Shown: piece after piece, positions 42,384 to 51,301 of the stretch | Layout: each line of letters begins with the position of its first letter | Position numbering within the stretch: position 1 is the stretch's first letter | Assembly: GCF_002909255.1 (NCBI RefSeq) | Contig: NZ_PIOB01000001.1 | Span: forward strand, 124,001-188,000 | Source of the DNA: Arenibacter hampyeongensis | Lineage (GTDB): Bacteria > Bacteroidota > Bacteroidia > Flavobacteriales > Flavobacteriaceae | Direction: 5' to 3' | DNA length: 64,000 nt | Notes under the pieces: generated by a model | The model's input: only the letters and a program-made list of their open reading frames with translations | Told to the model about the DNA's origin: nothing | The model's database searches: none | Translations under genes and position numbers: made by a program

Positions 42384-42818
42384 TTACACGTTCACAATAA
42401 TGGGCAGGTGAACTAGTTGGACTCCAGCCTTTTCAAGAAATTGCAGCCCAGAGTCATCCTTATAAGCTGTCTGATATACTACACGTTTTATGCCAGACTG
42501 ATGTATTAACTTACTACATTCCTTACAAGGAGACAATGTAATGTACAATGTGGCCCCTTCACAGGATTGGGTGGAGGAGGCTACCTTTGATATGGCATTG
42601 GCTTCGGCATGCAAAACATACCATTTGGTATAACCCTCTTCGTCCTCACATATATTTTCAAAACCAGTTGGAGTTCCATTATAACCATCAGAAATAATCA
42701 TCCTATCCTTTACAATGATGGCCCCGACCTGTTTTCGCTTGCAAAAAGAGAGCTTTCCCCATTCACTAGCCATACGTAAATACGCTTTATCGTACTTTTC
42801 TTGTTTACGTTCTTTCAT
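42384..42818 (-). CDS. dCMP deaminase family protein
   Basis: Zinc-dependent deoxycytidylate deaminase, 144 residues, that makes dUMP for thymidylate synthesis. The HAE motif is in VLHAEANAISKVA, and the zinc cysteines are in TLSPCKECSKLI. The GYNGTPTGFENIC segment is typical of dCMP deaminase/ComEB rather than cytidine deaminase or TadA. It is upstream of the S41 protease gene and likely in the same transcript, an arrangement I have no functional explanation for. Confidence 0.92.
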   Translation of the reverse strand: MKERKQEKYDKAYLRMASEWGKLSFCKRKQVGAIIVKDRMIISDGYNGTPTGFENICEDEEGYTKWYVLHAEANAISKVASSTQSCEGATLYITLSPCKECSKLIHQSGIKRVVYQTAYKDDSGLQFLEKAGVQLVHLPIIVNV

Positions 42819-43029
42819 TCAATAATTTTTCCCGTTACCGCATAGGACCATTTCCGAGTATTGTGCCTATAGCCCCCTATTTATCTATCCCAATGGTTTG
42901 TTTCCACAAAGGTACGGCAACTTTGTTTTGAAAATAATGGCTATATGGGATTAAATCAACATTGTATTCACTAAGATAGACCCTACTTATAATTCTCACA
43001 ATCCTGAAAGGTTAAGATTTAGCCAAACT

Positions 43030-43620
43030 CTACCAAGGAAACGTAGTAATCAACATAGGTATTGTAATGCATAGAACAATAATCGACATTATTTGTATAA
43101 AAGAAGATTGTTTCACCTTAAACAAGGATTTTACGATATAGTTCCCTGAAAGTACAGCAAGTAGAATTAATAATTGGGAAATTTCTATCCCGGCCGCAAA
43201 GCCCAATAAAGGTGAAATTTTCTCCTCTTCCCCTGCCATCAACATCTTAAAGTAATTGGAGAACCCAAAACCATGAACGAGTCCAAAAAAACCAGTAGCT
43301 ATTAGGTATGCCACCATATTTTTTTGATCGGTGGCTTTCTTGGAACCAATTAAATTATATATACCTGTAAAAAATATGGTGACCGGAATCAAAAATTCAA
43401 TCAGACCAACATCCACTACCACCACTTCATATACGGAAAGACCCAGTGAAAAACAATGTGCTATCGTAAATACCGTAGCCAGCACCAATACTTTTTTCCA
43501 ATCCACAAATGTAAAAGGTAGTGTTAGGGCCGCCAAAAACAAAATATGATCATAGGCATCCAAATCCAAAACATGTTCCAATCCCAACTGAATATAAAAC
43601 CCAAAATCTCCCATACTCAA
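43030..43620 (-). CDS. HupE/UreJ-like membrane protein
   Basis: Integral membrane protein of 196 residues with six or seven hydrophobic segments. The HupE/UreJ_2 pattern is visible: GLEHVLDLDAYDHILFLAALTLPF, FTIAHCFSLGLSVY, GIYNLIGS and a helix with GLVHGFGFSNYFKML. The conserved histidines suggest metal (nickel or cobalt) handling, and HupE itself is a nickel permease in other bacteria. Substrate not shown. It stands alone on the minus strand. The start may be at 43620 or two codons in (43614). Confidence 0.88.
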   Translation of the reverse strand: MSMGDFGFYIQLGLEHVLDLDAYDHILFLAALTLPFTFVDWKKVLVLATVFTIAHCFSLGLSVYEVVVVDVGLIEFLIPVTIFFTGIYNLIGSKKATDQKNMVAYLIATGFFGLVHGFGFSNYFKMLMAGEEEKISPLLGFAAGIEISQLLILLAVLSGNYIVKSLFKVKQSSFIQIMSIIVLCITIPMLITTFPW

Positions 43621-43660
43621 TAATTAATGTAATTATATTTACTTTCCATGAGCCGAATTA

Positions 43661-44398
43661 TTACAAACCCCTCTCTTGCTGGATAATTTCATAGGCTTTC
43701 TGAACCTCTTTAAATTTTTCCTCAGCTCCTTTCTTAATCGCTTCGTTTTCTGTATTCACCCTATCTGGATGATACTTTTTGGCCATGGTCCTGTATGCCT
43801 TCTTAACCTCCTCGTCCGAAACCGATTTCTCAATTTCCAAAATTTTATAGGCATTATCGGCCGATTTGATAAACATGGCCTTAATACTTTCAAAATCGAT
43901 AAGGCTTACCCTAAAGTATCCAGCTATTTCCCAAATTTTATCTATTTCCGCAGGGCGCAAAGTCCCATCAGCTTGTGCAATACCGAATAAAAAATGCAAT
44001 AATTGAAGCCTAACTTCATATCTCGTACGTTGATTAAGATAGTTGCATATACGTTCCGCAGACACTTCCCTTTTTTTAACAACCTCATTAAAGGTCCTGA
44101 AAATAGCATTTGCCTTGTCCTTGCCATAGGTACTGACAAAATAACGCCTTACATAATCCATTTCTGTCTGGCTAACGGAACCATCCGCCTTTATGACAAT
44201 GGAACAAAGGGAAAGCAGATTAATCTCAAAATCGGCAGGGGATACATTCTGCTGGGTAATATCCCTAAAAACAGACCGTGCACCTCCCCCACCCGAGCTT
44301 TTTAGATTATCAAAAAAACTACCAATTATAAATCCTAGAATAGCCCCGGGAAACCTAAATGTGTAATATCCTAATATTGCGGCAAACCATTTAATCAT
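43661..44398 (-). CDS. TerB-like and DnaJ-domain membrane protein
   Basis: Protein of 245 residues from the ATG at 44398; an in-frame ATG at 44440 would add 14 residues without a clear reason. It has an N-terminal membrane segment ([28 protein letters not shown]) and a Gly-rich spacer. A TerB-type helical domain follows (about 55-165; [23 protein letters not shown]), then a C-terminal J domain with the HPD motif in [10 protein letters not shown] ([25 protein letters not shown]). The layout resembles DjlA, a membrane-anchored DnaJ co-chaperone. It would recruit Hsp70 to membrane processes. Confidence 0.9.
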   Translation of the reverse strand: MIKWFAAILGYYTFRFPGAILGFIIGSFFDNLKSSGGGGARSVFRDITQQNVSPADFEINLLSLCSIVIKADGSVSQTEMDYVRRYFVSTYGKDKANAIFRTFNEVVKKREVSAERICNYLNQRTRYEVRLQLLHFLFGIAQADGTLRPAEIDKIWEIAGYFRVSLIDFESIKAMFIKSADNAYKILEIEKSVSDEEVKKAYRTMAKKYHPDRVNTENEAIKKGAEEKFKEVQKAYEIIQQERGL

Positions 44399-44471
44399 CT
44401 TATATCCAAATTTTGGCAAAGATATAATTTTACAGTACAACCTAAGGTCTAATGAAAAGTTAAGTATTTCA

Positions 44472-44499
44472 TTGGAATGACCTAAAATGGTTATCTTTG
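44472..44499 (+). promoter_or_regulatory. Promoter of the bacilliredoxin gene (TTG-N17-TATCTTTG)
   Basis: TTG (44472-44474) and TATCTTTG (44492-44499) are 17 bases apart, an exact Bacteroidota sigma-A-type promoter. This is the best promoter match I found in the window. Initiation is expected near 44506. Confidence 0.7.
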
Positions 44500-44534
44500 A
44501 AAACTTATATTAATAATCGAAAAAAATTAATACT

Positions 44535-44945
44535 ATGTATCCTGCAGAATTAGTAAAACCTATGAGACAAGACTTGGCAATTGCCGGTTTTGAAGAATTA
44601 TATACAGCCGATGCGGTTGAAAGTGCACTGAGTAAAGAAGGAACTACTTTGGTAGTGGTAAACTCGGTTTGCGGTTGTGCCGCAGCCAATGCGAGACCAG
44701 CAGCCAAAATGAGCCTACAAAACCCTAAAAAACCAAGTCATTTGGTTACCGTATTTGCGGGCGTGGATACTGAGGCCGTTAATGCGGCAAGGAACGCAAT
44801 GATTCCTTTTCCACCATCTTCACCGAGCATGGCATTGTTTAAGGATGGAGAATTGGTTCATATGATAGAACGTCATCATATTGAAGGTAGACCTGCAGAA
44901 GTTATTGCAGAAAATTTGATGGAAGCCTACAACGAATTTTGTTAA
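44535..44945 (+). CDS. Bacilliredoxin, BrxA/BrxB family
   Basis: Thioredoxin-fold protein of 136 residues of the YphP/YqiW family. The active site is CGC (C46-G47-C48 in NSVCGCAAANARPA). In Bacillus these proteins remove bacillithiol from protein mixed disulfides. The remaining conserved parts PPSSPSMALFKDGELVHMIERHHIEGR are present. It is expressed from a strong consensus promoter and terminated by a clear hairpin, so it is a monocistronic unit. Confidence 0.92.
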   Translation: MYPAELVKPMRQDLAIAGFEELYTADAVESALSKEGTTLVVVNSVCGCAAANARPAAKMSLQNPKKPSHLVTVFAGVDTEAVNAARNAMIPFPPSSPSMALFKDGELVHMIERHHIEGRPAEVIAENLMEAYNEFC

Positions 44946-44986
44946 TGAATTGAGAACTCATTAATATTTGGAAATATTCTTGAATG

Positions 44987-45020
44987 AAACCGCTTTGTAA
45001 AAGAGCGGTTTTTTATTTTT
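44987..45020 (+). terminator. Intrinsic terminator after the bacilliredoxin gene
   Basis: AAACCGCT (44987-44994) pairs with AGCGGTTT (45004-45011), followed by a long T-rich tract. It starts at the base after an in-frame ATG (44984) of the acyltransferase frame, so that ATG is unlikely to be a start. Confidence 0.85.
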
Positions 45021-45025
45021 GTAGC

Positions 45026-45763
45026 ATGCGAAAAGTATTGGCATTTCCTTTGTCCACCCTTTACCTCATATTATTTGGGCTTACCTTGTTCCTGTTCCAT
45101 CCCATTCAATGGGTCTGTTTTAATTGGTTTGGTTATAATGCCCACAGAATGAGCGTGGCTATTTTGAACCTAACCCTAATGAGGTGCACCCATATACTTG
45201 GCACCCGTTATTCCTTTAATAATACCCAAGATATACCAACAGATAGACCGGCAATTATGGTGCTCAATCATCAAAGTATGCACGATATTCCACCTATTAT
45301 TTGGTTCATGAGGAAACATCATCCCAAGTTCGTAAGTAAAATGGAACTGGGCAAGGGCATACCAAGTGTATCCTATAATCTCAGACACGGTGGTTCGGTG
45401 CTAATAAATAGAAAGGACAGCAGGCAGTCCTTGACTGAAATAGCAAAGCTGGGGAGTTATATTGAAAAACATAAACGTTCAGCTGTGATCTTCCCTGAGG
45501 GTACAAGAAGTAAGACGGGCCAACCTAAAAAATTCCATACCACCGGATTAAAAGTTCTTTTAAAAAAGTCACCCTCTGCTATAATAATCCCCATTAGCAT
45601 CAACAATTCCTGGAAAATGTTGAAATATGGCAAATTTCCTTACGGATTATGTAACCACATTACATTTGAGGTGCACAAGCCATTGGAAAATACTGGGGAA
45701 GCGGAATTACTCATAGAAAAAGTTGAAATGACCATAACACAGGCCATAATTCCATCTTCATGA
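45026..45763 (+). CDS. 1-acyl-glycerol-3-phosphate acyltransferase (PlsC family)
   Basis: Membrane-associated acyltransferase of 245 residues from ATG 45026; an upstream ATG (44984) lies in the preceding terminator and is rejected. A hydrophobic segment (residues 2-21 and about 28-45) precedes the catalytic motif HxxxxD (NHQSMHDIPP). The next motif is FPEGTRSKTGQPKKFHTTGLKVL, and IIPISINNSW is a further glycerolipid acyltransferase block. It makes phosphatidate or acylates a related lipid. The next gene starts within its stop codon (ATGA overlap). Confidence 0.9.
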   Translation: MRKVLAFPLSTLYLILFGLTLFLFHPIQWVCFNWFGYNAHRMSVAILNLTLMRCTHILGTRYSFNNTQDIPTDRPAIMVLNHQSMHDIPPIIWFMRKHHPKFVSKMELGKGIPSVSYNLRHGGSVLINRKDSRQSLTEIAKLGSYIEKHKRSAVIFPEGTRSKTGQPKKFHTTGLKVLLKKSPSAIIIPISINNSWKMLKYGKFPYGLCNHITFEVHKPLENTGEAELLIEKVEMTITQAIIPSS

Positions 45764-46416
45764 CCAACACACAGATAATAGAAGAAACAATTGCCTTTGT
45801 AAAAGAAACGTTGAAGGGTGCAGAAGGGGGGCACGATTGGTTTCATATCCAACGTGTCTTTAAGAACACGCTGCTTATAGCCAAGGATGAAAAGGCAGAT
45901 GTGCTTGTAGTTAGTTTAGGAGCACTTTTACACGATATTGCCGATGCAAAGTTCAATGGCGGGGACGAAACCATAGGCCCAAAAATGGCTACTGACTTTT
46001 TAAATTCCTTACAGGTAGAAAAAAAGGTATTGGACCATGTGGTGAAAATTATTGAAAACATCTCCTATAAATCCAGTTTGGGTTCCAAAAAGTTATTTAC
46101 ATCCAAAGAACTCATGGTGGTACAGGATGCCGACCGTTTGGATGCCATTGGCGCCATTGGAATTGCCCGTGCCTTTAACTATGGAGGGTTTAAGAACAGG
46201 GAACTTTACAACCCGGAAATTGCCCCCAACCTGCAAATGACCAAGGAGGAGTACAAAAAATCCGACGCACCCACCATAAATCATTTTTACGAAAAATTAC
46301 TGCTCCTTAAAGATAAAATGAATACGAAAACAGGTACTGAACTGGCGGAAAAAAGGCATCAATTTATGCTGGATTATTTGGAGCAATTCTATATGGAATG
46401 GAATGGCACTGCCTAA
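45760..46416 (+). CDS. HD-domain phosphohydrolase
   Basis: Metal-dependent HD hydrolase of 218 residues. The signature residues are in GGHDWFHIQRV (first His/Asp), GALLHDIADAKFNG (the HD pair) and VQDADRLDAIGAIGIARAF (the later Asp). The shape matches the YedJ/YfbR-type uncharacterised HD family that may act on nucleotides. It overlaps the acyltransferase stop by four bases, so the two are translationally coupled. The substrate is not known. Confidence 0.9.
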   Translation: MTNTQIIEETIAFVKETLKGAEGGHDWFHIQRVFKNTLLIAKDEKADVLVVSLGALLHDIADAKFNGGDETIGPKMATDFLNSLQVEKKVLDHVVKIIENISYKSSLGSKKLFTSKELMVVQDADRLDAIGAIGIARAFNYGGFKNRELYNPEIAPNLQMTKEEYKKSDAPTINHFYEKLLLLKDKMNTKTGTELAEKRHQFMLDYLEQFYMEWNGTA

Positions 46417-46628
46417 TGTCCCTGAATTAATAAAAATCACCACTGGCATATAAACCTGGGAGCTACCAAAGGAATTCAAAAATGGAGCTTTCAAAAACTA
46501 GGTGAATTCCGGAAGACACATATTAAAAAATCGTTGGTAAATGATACCAGGTAATTTATAAGGTGATCGCCTCAACTACCATACGTAGAAAGTACAACTT
46601 ATTGTGGAAAACTAATTGCGGTCCGCGG

Positions 46629-47900
46629 TTATTGATCATCCAACATTACTTTTCTCAATTCCACCATTTTTTTTAGAAAATGTTTTTGTTCCATTTCATT
46701 CTCTGTTAGGTCGATGGCAGCTTTTAATGCCCCCAATGTTTCCTCTTTACTTCCCAATCGTAATAAAAGCTCCGCTTTAATGGCATAATAGAGGACACTA
46801 ACCTTGAAATAGGTACTGCTTTCAAATTCAAGAAGCTTGCCCATTGCCTTTTTAGCCCCATTTACCTTATAATATGGCACTATCCTGTTCAATTCCACTA
46901 CAGGGGAATATTGCCTTTTTAACTGTAAATTATATAAATTCAAAATACTATTCCAATTTGTTAATTCGAATGTCTTTGCAATGCAATGATAATATGAGAC
47001 AGCTGCTTCCAAGTGGTAATTGGATGGTTCAAGAACAGCTTTGGAGGCCTTTTCCAAATGCTCTATGCCTATGGCAATAAGGTCGTTGTCATATTTTGTT
47101 CTATCCTGATGTTCCAAATCCACCAATTCCCCATTTTCATTTACCCTGGCATCAAATCTGGAGGTATGAAAACACATCAAAGCGAGCAGGGCGTTAACAT
47201 TGGGTCTATTGCAATATTCATTTTCACTCAACAAAAGAGCCAATCGGATGGCTTCCAAACATATGTCTCTTTTAATAATTTCTGAGCCAGTGCTTGAGGC
47301 ATAGCCCTCTGAAAAAAGCAGATAAATTACCCTTAAAACTATGGAAAGCCTTGATTGCAACCCTATTTCAATGGGAATGTCCAATGTGGTGATATTCGAC
47401 TTCAACTGCCTTTTGGCCCTAGTATAGGATTTTGCCACAGAATCCTCCTTTTTCAGTAAAGCCTTGGCTATTTCCCCATTACCAAAACCGCCTATTAACT
47501 TTAGGCTTAAAATAATTTGATAATCAACGGAGAGTGAAGGGTGACAACATGCAAAAATCATTTTTAATTGACTGTCCGAAATAGCACTTTCCAAAACAAT
47601 CTCTGGAATCCTGACGTGATTTTCCGTTAAAATAGTAGTGTCATCTCCTTTTAGCAATATTTTCTTATCTCTTCGGAGTACATCAATAAGATTGTTGGTG
47701 GCCACACGGTAAAGCCATGACGTGGGATTGTCTGGAAGGTTCTTATATCCCCATACCTGCATAGCCTTTAAAAGGGCATCCTGCACTGCATCCTCAATTC
47801 TTTCTAAATTGCTTGGTCCAAATTTATTTATAAGTACGCCTATAATCTTTCCATATTCATAACGAAATAAGTTTTCTACCTGTTTCTTTGTTTCGGTCAT
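46629..47900 (-). CDS. RNA polymerase sigma factor, ECF42-type, with C-terminal DUF6596 extension
   Basis: Sigma factor of 423 residues from ATG 47900; an in-frame ATG at 47930 would add ten residues. The N-terminal ECF core has regions 2 (FRYEYGKIIGVLINKFG, ERIEDAVQDALLKAMQVW) and 4 (IILSLKLIGGFGNGEIAKALLKKEDSVAKSYTRAKRQL). The large C-terminal domain (about 185-423) contains LFSEGYASSTGSEIIKRD and TPR-like repeats. This is the ECF42 layout, which has no anti-sigma factor and is linked to DGPF/YciI proteins, as here. The partner gene lies 143 bases upstream. Confidence 0.92.
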   Translation of the reverse strand: MTETKKQVENLFRYEYGKIIGVLINKFGPSNLERIEDAVQDALLKAMQVWGYKNLPDNPTSWLYRVATNNLIDVLRRDKKILLKGDDTTILTENHVRIPEIVLESAISDSQLKMIFACCHPSLSVDYQIILSLKLIGGFGNGEIAKALLKKEDSVAKSYTRAKRQLKSNITTLDIPIEIGLQSRLSIVLRVIYLLFSEGYASSTGSEIIKRDICLEAIRLALLLSENEYCNRPNVNALLALMCFHTSRFDARVNENGELVDLEHQDRTKYDNDLIAIGIEHLEKASKAVLEPSNYHLEAAVSYYHCIAKTFELTNWNSILNLYNLQLKRQYSPVVELNRIVPYYKVNGAKKAMGKLLEFESSTYFKVSVLYYAIKAELLLRLGSKEETLGALKAAIDLTENEMEQKHFLKKMVELRKVMLDDQ

Positions 47901-48073
47901 ATCCAAAAAATTAAAAGCCGTTAAAAGCAAGTGGTTGTCAAAGCATTGATTCTTTCAACTTTGATCAAGAAATCCTAAAATCAGTGTTATTCACATTTCC
48001 AGAACATAGATTTTATACTTAAACGCCCAATAACCCTACTTTTAAAACGGCTTTTAAATCAATTTTAATCGTA

Positions 48074-48421
48074 CTACATGTCCATGGACATTATCTGTCT
48101 TACCTCAACATTTCCACCATGCTCAAATATTGGACATCCCCTGGAAATTTCTACGGCACCTTTTTGATCATTGGCCGTTACAATAAGATACCCCCCAACA
48201 ACTTCTGTCCCCTCAGCGAAGGGACCATCGGTAATCACTTCCCCTCCTTTTTTAACAACGTTACCTTCCTTTGCCAATGGCAGACCATCCACTAATTGTC
48301 CTTTTTCCTTTAATCCGCCCATCCAGGCTCCCCATTTCTGCATATGTTCCTGCATTTCTTCCGGTGTTTGATTAGTTCTTGCTGCATCACCGCCCCTAAA
48401 TAAAAATAAAAAATTGCTCAT
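48074..48421 (-). CDS. YciI-related DGPF-motif protein
   Basis: Small protein of 115 residues with a ferredoxin-like alpha/beta fold. The family motif DGPF is in VITDGPFAEGTEVVGGYLIV, and the N-terminus MSNFLFLFRGGDA is followed by a helix with EEMQEHMQKWGAW. DGPF proteins are the characteristic genomic partners of ECF42 sigma factors, and their biochemical role is not settled. It is transcribed leftward before the sigma gene. A 21-bp inverted repeat lies 34 bases upstream. Confidence 0.9.
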   Translation of the reverse strand: MSNFLFLFRGGDAARTNQTPEEMQEHMQKWGAWMGGLKEKGQLVDGLPLAKEGNVVKKGGEVITDGPFAEGTEVVGGYLIVTANDQKGAVEISRGCPIFEHGGNVEVRQIMSMDM

Positions 48422-48454
48422 AGTATTAAATTTAAATTAATAAAATAGTTTTTA

Positions 48455-48475
48455 TGTTCGCTTTAAAGACGAACA
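48455..48475. promoter_or_regulatory. Candidate operator: 21-bp inverted repeat before the DGPF gene
   Basis: TGTTCG (48455-48460) and CGAACA (48470-48475) are perfect arms around a spacer that itself contains the palindrome CTTTAAAG. It lies 34 bases upstream of the start of the DGPF gene, in a gap of about 90 bases. It could be a transcription factor site or the sigma factor's own promoter region. Confidence 0.45.
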
Positions 48476-48510
48476 GCAACCTTCGCTTTGGACATATCTT
48501 ACTATTATTT

Positions 48511-49584
48511 TCAAAATAATTTCATCTGCCCTAATTTATATTGTTCATGAAGGCATGTATTAAGTTTGGGAAAGGATTTGCCCTTAAAATACTTTTGTCG
48601 CGCCAAATGGGCCATATCATTGATTTGTTGTGCTATTTTGCCCTCACCTTTGTTGCGAATTCCAAAACGACTATCGTTTAAAGTTCCCCCATGGCATTCA
48701 GCTATCTGCTGCAATACTTTATTTGCCCTATGTGGCAGGGTCTTTTTTATCCAATCCTCAAAAATCTGGCCTATAGCCCCGTTTAACCGAACCACTGTAA
48801 ACCCAAAGGAAAGTGCCCCATTGTCCGCTACTGCTTTGGCCAAATTAAGTACTTCATGACTATTTATACCCGGAATAATTGGAGCCAGCATGGCATTCAC
48901 CGGAATATTATTTTCGGATAATATCCGAATGGTCTCCAGTCTCTTTTTAATGGTAGTCGTCCTGGGCTCCAATATACGTCTGGTTTCTTCAGATAAAGAA
49001 GTTACCGAGATATTTACCCCGATCAAATTCTCATCAGCCAATTGGGTCAGGATATCCAGATCCCTTAATACCAGCGAATTCTTAGTAATTATGCCTACTG
49101 GATGACGATATCTCAGGAAAACTTCCAAACAAGCCCTAGTAATTTTAAATTGATGCTCTGCAGGTTGATAACAATCCGTATTTCCGGAAAGTACTATGGT
49201 AGCTGCTTTCCAATTTTTACTTTTCAATTTGGCCTCCAATAAGACCGGAGCATCCTTTTTTATCAGAATTTTTCGTTCAAAATCGAGCCCCGCGCTATAA
49301 CCCCAGTATTCATGACTATTCCTCGCATAACAATAAATGCAACCGTGCTCACAACCTTGGTAAGGATTCAAGGAAAAGTTCATGCCCACATCCGGGCTAT
49401 TGACCTTGTTGACTATAGATTTTGGAAAGATGGGAAGATACTGCGTCTTATTATGGTCCGCAGTTTCCCCTTCCAAACGACAGAACTCCAAAAAATCGTC
49501 CCTTACTTCATTGGAGAATTGAGCAAACCTATTGTTGGAATTCTGTTGGGCACCACGACCTTTGATATAATCATTTGGTTTCAA
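48511..49584 (-). CDS. PA0069-family radical SAM protein
   Basis: Radical S-adenosylmethionine enzyme. The Fe-S cysteines are in GCEHGCIYCYARNSHEYWG (C-x3-C-x2-C), preceded by MNFSLNPYQ. The family opening KGRGAQQNSNNRFAQ is at the N-terminus. No ATG is available. TTG at 49584 gives 357 residues starting MKPNDYIKGRGA, close to family length; TTG at 49623 adds 13 residues. Further features are VLSGNTDCYQPAEHQFKITRACLEVF, GIITKNSLVLRDLD and NISVTSLSEETRRILEPRT, which are typical of the family. The reaction is unknown. Confidence 0.9.
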   Translation of the reverse strand: MKPNDYIKGRGAQQNSNNRFAQFSNEVRDDFLEFCRLEGETADHNKTQYLPIFPKSIVNKVNSPDVGMNFSLNPYQGCEHGCIYCYARNSHEYWGYSAGLDFERKILIKKDAPVLLEAKLKSKNWKAATIVLSGNTDCYQPAEHQFKITRACLEVFLRYRHPVGIITKNSLVLRDLDILTQLADENLIGVNISVTSLSEETRRILEPRTTTIKKRLETIRILSENNIPVNAMLAPIIPGINSHEVLNLAKAVADNGALSFGFTVVRLNGAIGQIFEDWIKKTLPHRANKVLQQIAECHGGTLNDSRFGIRNKGEGKIAQQINDMAHLARQKYFKGKSFPKLNTCLHEQYKLGQMKLF

Positions 49585-49713
49585 AATAAATGGATTTAAT
49601 CCAAAATTATGGAATAAATCCAAATATAGTGTACCTAAATATGTTAATTAACTAAAAAGTCTAGAAGACCCTATTAATTATTTTGGAGGGAAACCAACAT
49701 AAAAAGTTATGGA

Positions 49714-51279
49714 TTATGGAGTGTTAATTTCAACACTCACCAATTGCTTTTTGGAACCTCTTTTGGCATAGTAGAGCATTCGGCTATTCTCCCTATCAAT
49801 TAACGGCATGGAAACCATTAACGGAAGGCGTGCTTCATGGTCATCAATGACCTTTTCATAACTGATCTTCCCATCCTTGTCCAACCTAATCATAAAAACA
49901 TTTCTGTTACGGCTAAGGCCCTGCCTAAAAATTAACCTTTCACCACTTAACAATTGTGGGTTTTCCGAAGCCGTGCTAATTACATAATAAGTATTGTCAC
50001 CCTTTGCGCAGGAACTATAGGAAGCATAAGCCCCGTCACCCTGGGTGACCTCCGACTTATTAATATTCCTAGCCCAGATGATATCTCCTGCCTCATTTAA
50101 TTTGGCACTGACAATGTCATTGTGGTGAAACCTTTCAATTTTCACCCTGGACCCAGTTGGATCTTGCTGTATACTGGAGGTAACAAAATATTCCTCAGCA
50201 TTGAACAGAATGGAATTATCCTTGGTGACACTAACATCCTTAAATACTAAATTCTTAATCTCTATATCGTCTTCCCTACCAAACTTATCCGCCATAAATT
50301 GCTGTGAAAAGGGATTGTATTTTTTGGCATTAAGGGCCAAGGTGTTTCTATCAAGCTCAAAATAGGCCAAGCCATTATATCTATTATCCTTTCGATCTGC
50401 ATAAAATCCGACACAGATTAGTTTATTATTAACAATGATCGGTTTTAAAGCTTCCGAAAATTTACCAGGATCGTCAAAAGTTTGGATCACGGCCCCGTTT
50501 TTGGCCACCTTAAGCAATTCATATTGGAATTTGCGATCTGTGGCAGCAAATCGTTTCTTTTTATAATAGGCCTTGCCTACCAGATATAATTGACTTAAAT
50601 CCTTGGAGGTAACCATATTTTCAAAAGCATAGTTCTTTTCTTCTATCTGCTCCGAGAAATCGTATTCGATAAGTTTGCTTAAGCTACTATTGAAGAGGTA
50701 TACAAAATGCTTTTCATCCTTGCCTTTTTTAAAGTGGGTGCTAATGGCAAAGGCCGATTTGTCCTCGTTAAAAAAAGTGGTGGTGGTAAAACCAGATGAA
50801 AAATTCCTCTTGTAGTAATTATGATCTAATGGCTCGGTTACTTGTTGGGAAGAAATGGATAGAATGGTCTCCTCCGTAAAATTAAAATTGCTAATTGGAC
50901 TTCTATGTACTACGTAATCATATGATCCCCTACTAAGATTGTACTCCAACAACAGTATATTCAATTGTCCGTTCTTAACAAAGGCATTTACAAAATCGAG
51001 ACCCTTTATCTTGTAATTATATTCCGAAACCAACTCTAAATCCTTATTGTAGTGCTCTATATAATATCCCCGTGGTTTTAATATAATTCCAGTATAATAG
51101 GAGCGTACCAGAACTGTACCTCCCATACCATCATCTGAAATTTCCAACAGGTTGGAATATTTATACCTATCATTATATTTTTCTCCAAAACTATATTTCA
51201 CAGGCATTTCCTGCGCCTGAGACGAGCAGAAAAAGGACAGAAACAAGAATAATAATCCAAGATTTTTTCCGATATTCAT
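49714..51279 (-). CDS. Exported protein of unknown function
   Basis: Protein of 521 residues with a clear signal peptide (residues 1-22, ending FFCSSQAQ). The mature part is mostly beta-strand, with repeated short segments such as LEISDDGMGGTVLVRSYYTG and NSILFNAEEYFVT; it could be a propeller but I cannot assign a family. It has no membrane segment beyond the signal. It follows the enoyl-CoA hydratase gene by 22 bases in the same direction, so may be co-transcribed. It is probably a periplasmic or outer-membrane protein specific to Flavobacteriaceae. Confidence 0.65.
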   Translation of the reverse strand: MNIGKNLGLLFLFLSFFCSSQAQEMPVKYSFGEKYNDRYKYSNLLEISDDGMGGTVLVRSYYTGIILKPRGYYIEHYNKDLELVSEYNYKIKGLDFVNAFVKNGQLNILLLEYNLSRGSYDYVVHRSPISNFNFTEETILSISSQQVTEPLDHNYYKRNFSSGFTTTTFFNEDKSAFAISTHFKKGKDEKHFVYLFNSSLSKLIEYDFSEQIEEKNYAFENMVTSKDLSQLYLVGKAYYKKKRFAATDRKFQYELLKVAKNGAVIQTFDDPGKFSEALKPIIVNNKLICVGFYADRKDNRYNGLAYFELDRNTLALNAKKYNPFSQQFMADKFGREDDIEIKNLVFKDVSVTKDNSILFNAEEYFVTSSIQQDPTGSRVKIERFHHNDIVSAKLNEAGDIIWARNINKSEVTQGDGAYASYSSCAKGDNTYYVISTASENPQLLSGERLIFRQGLSRNRNVFMIRLDKDGKISYEKVIDDHEARLPLMVSMPLIDRENSRMLYYAKRGSKKQLVSVEINTP

Positions 51280-51301
51280 AACAAGCTATTTAGGGTATCA
51301 T

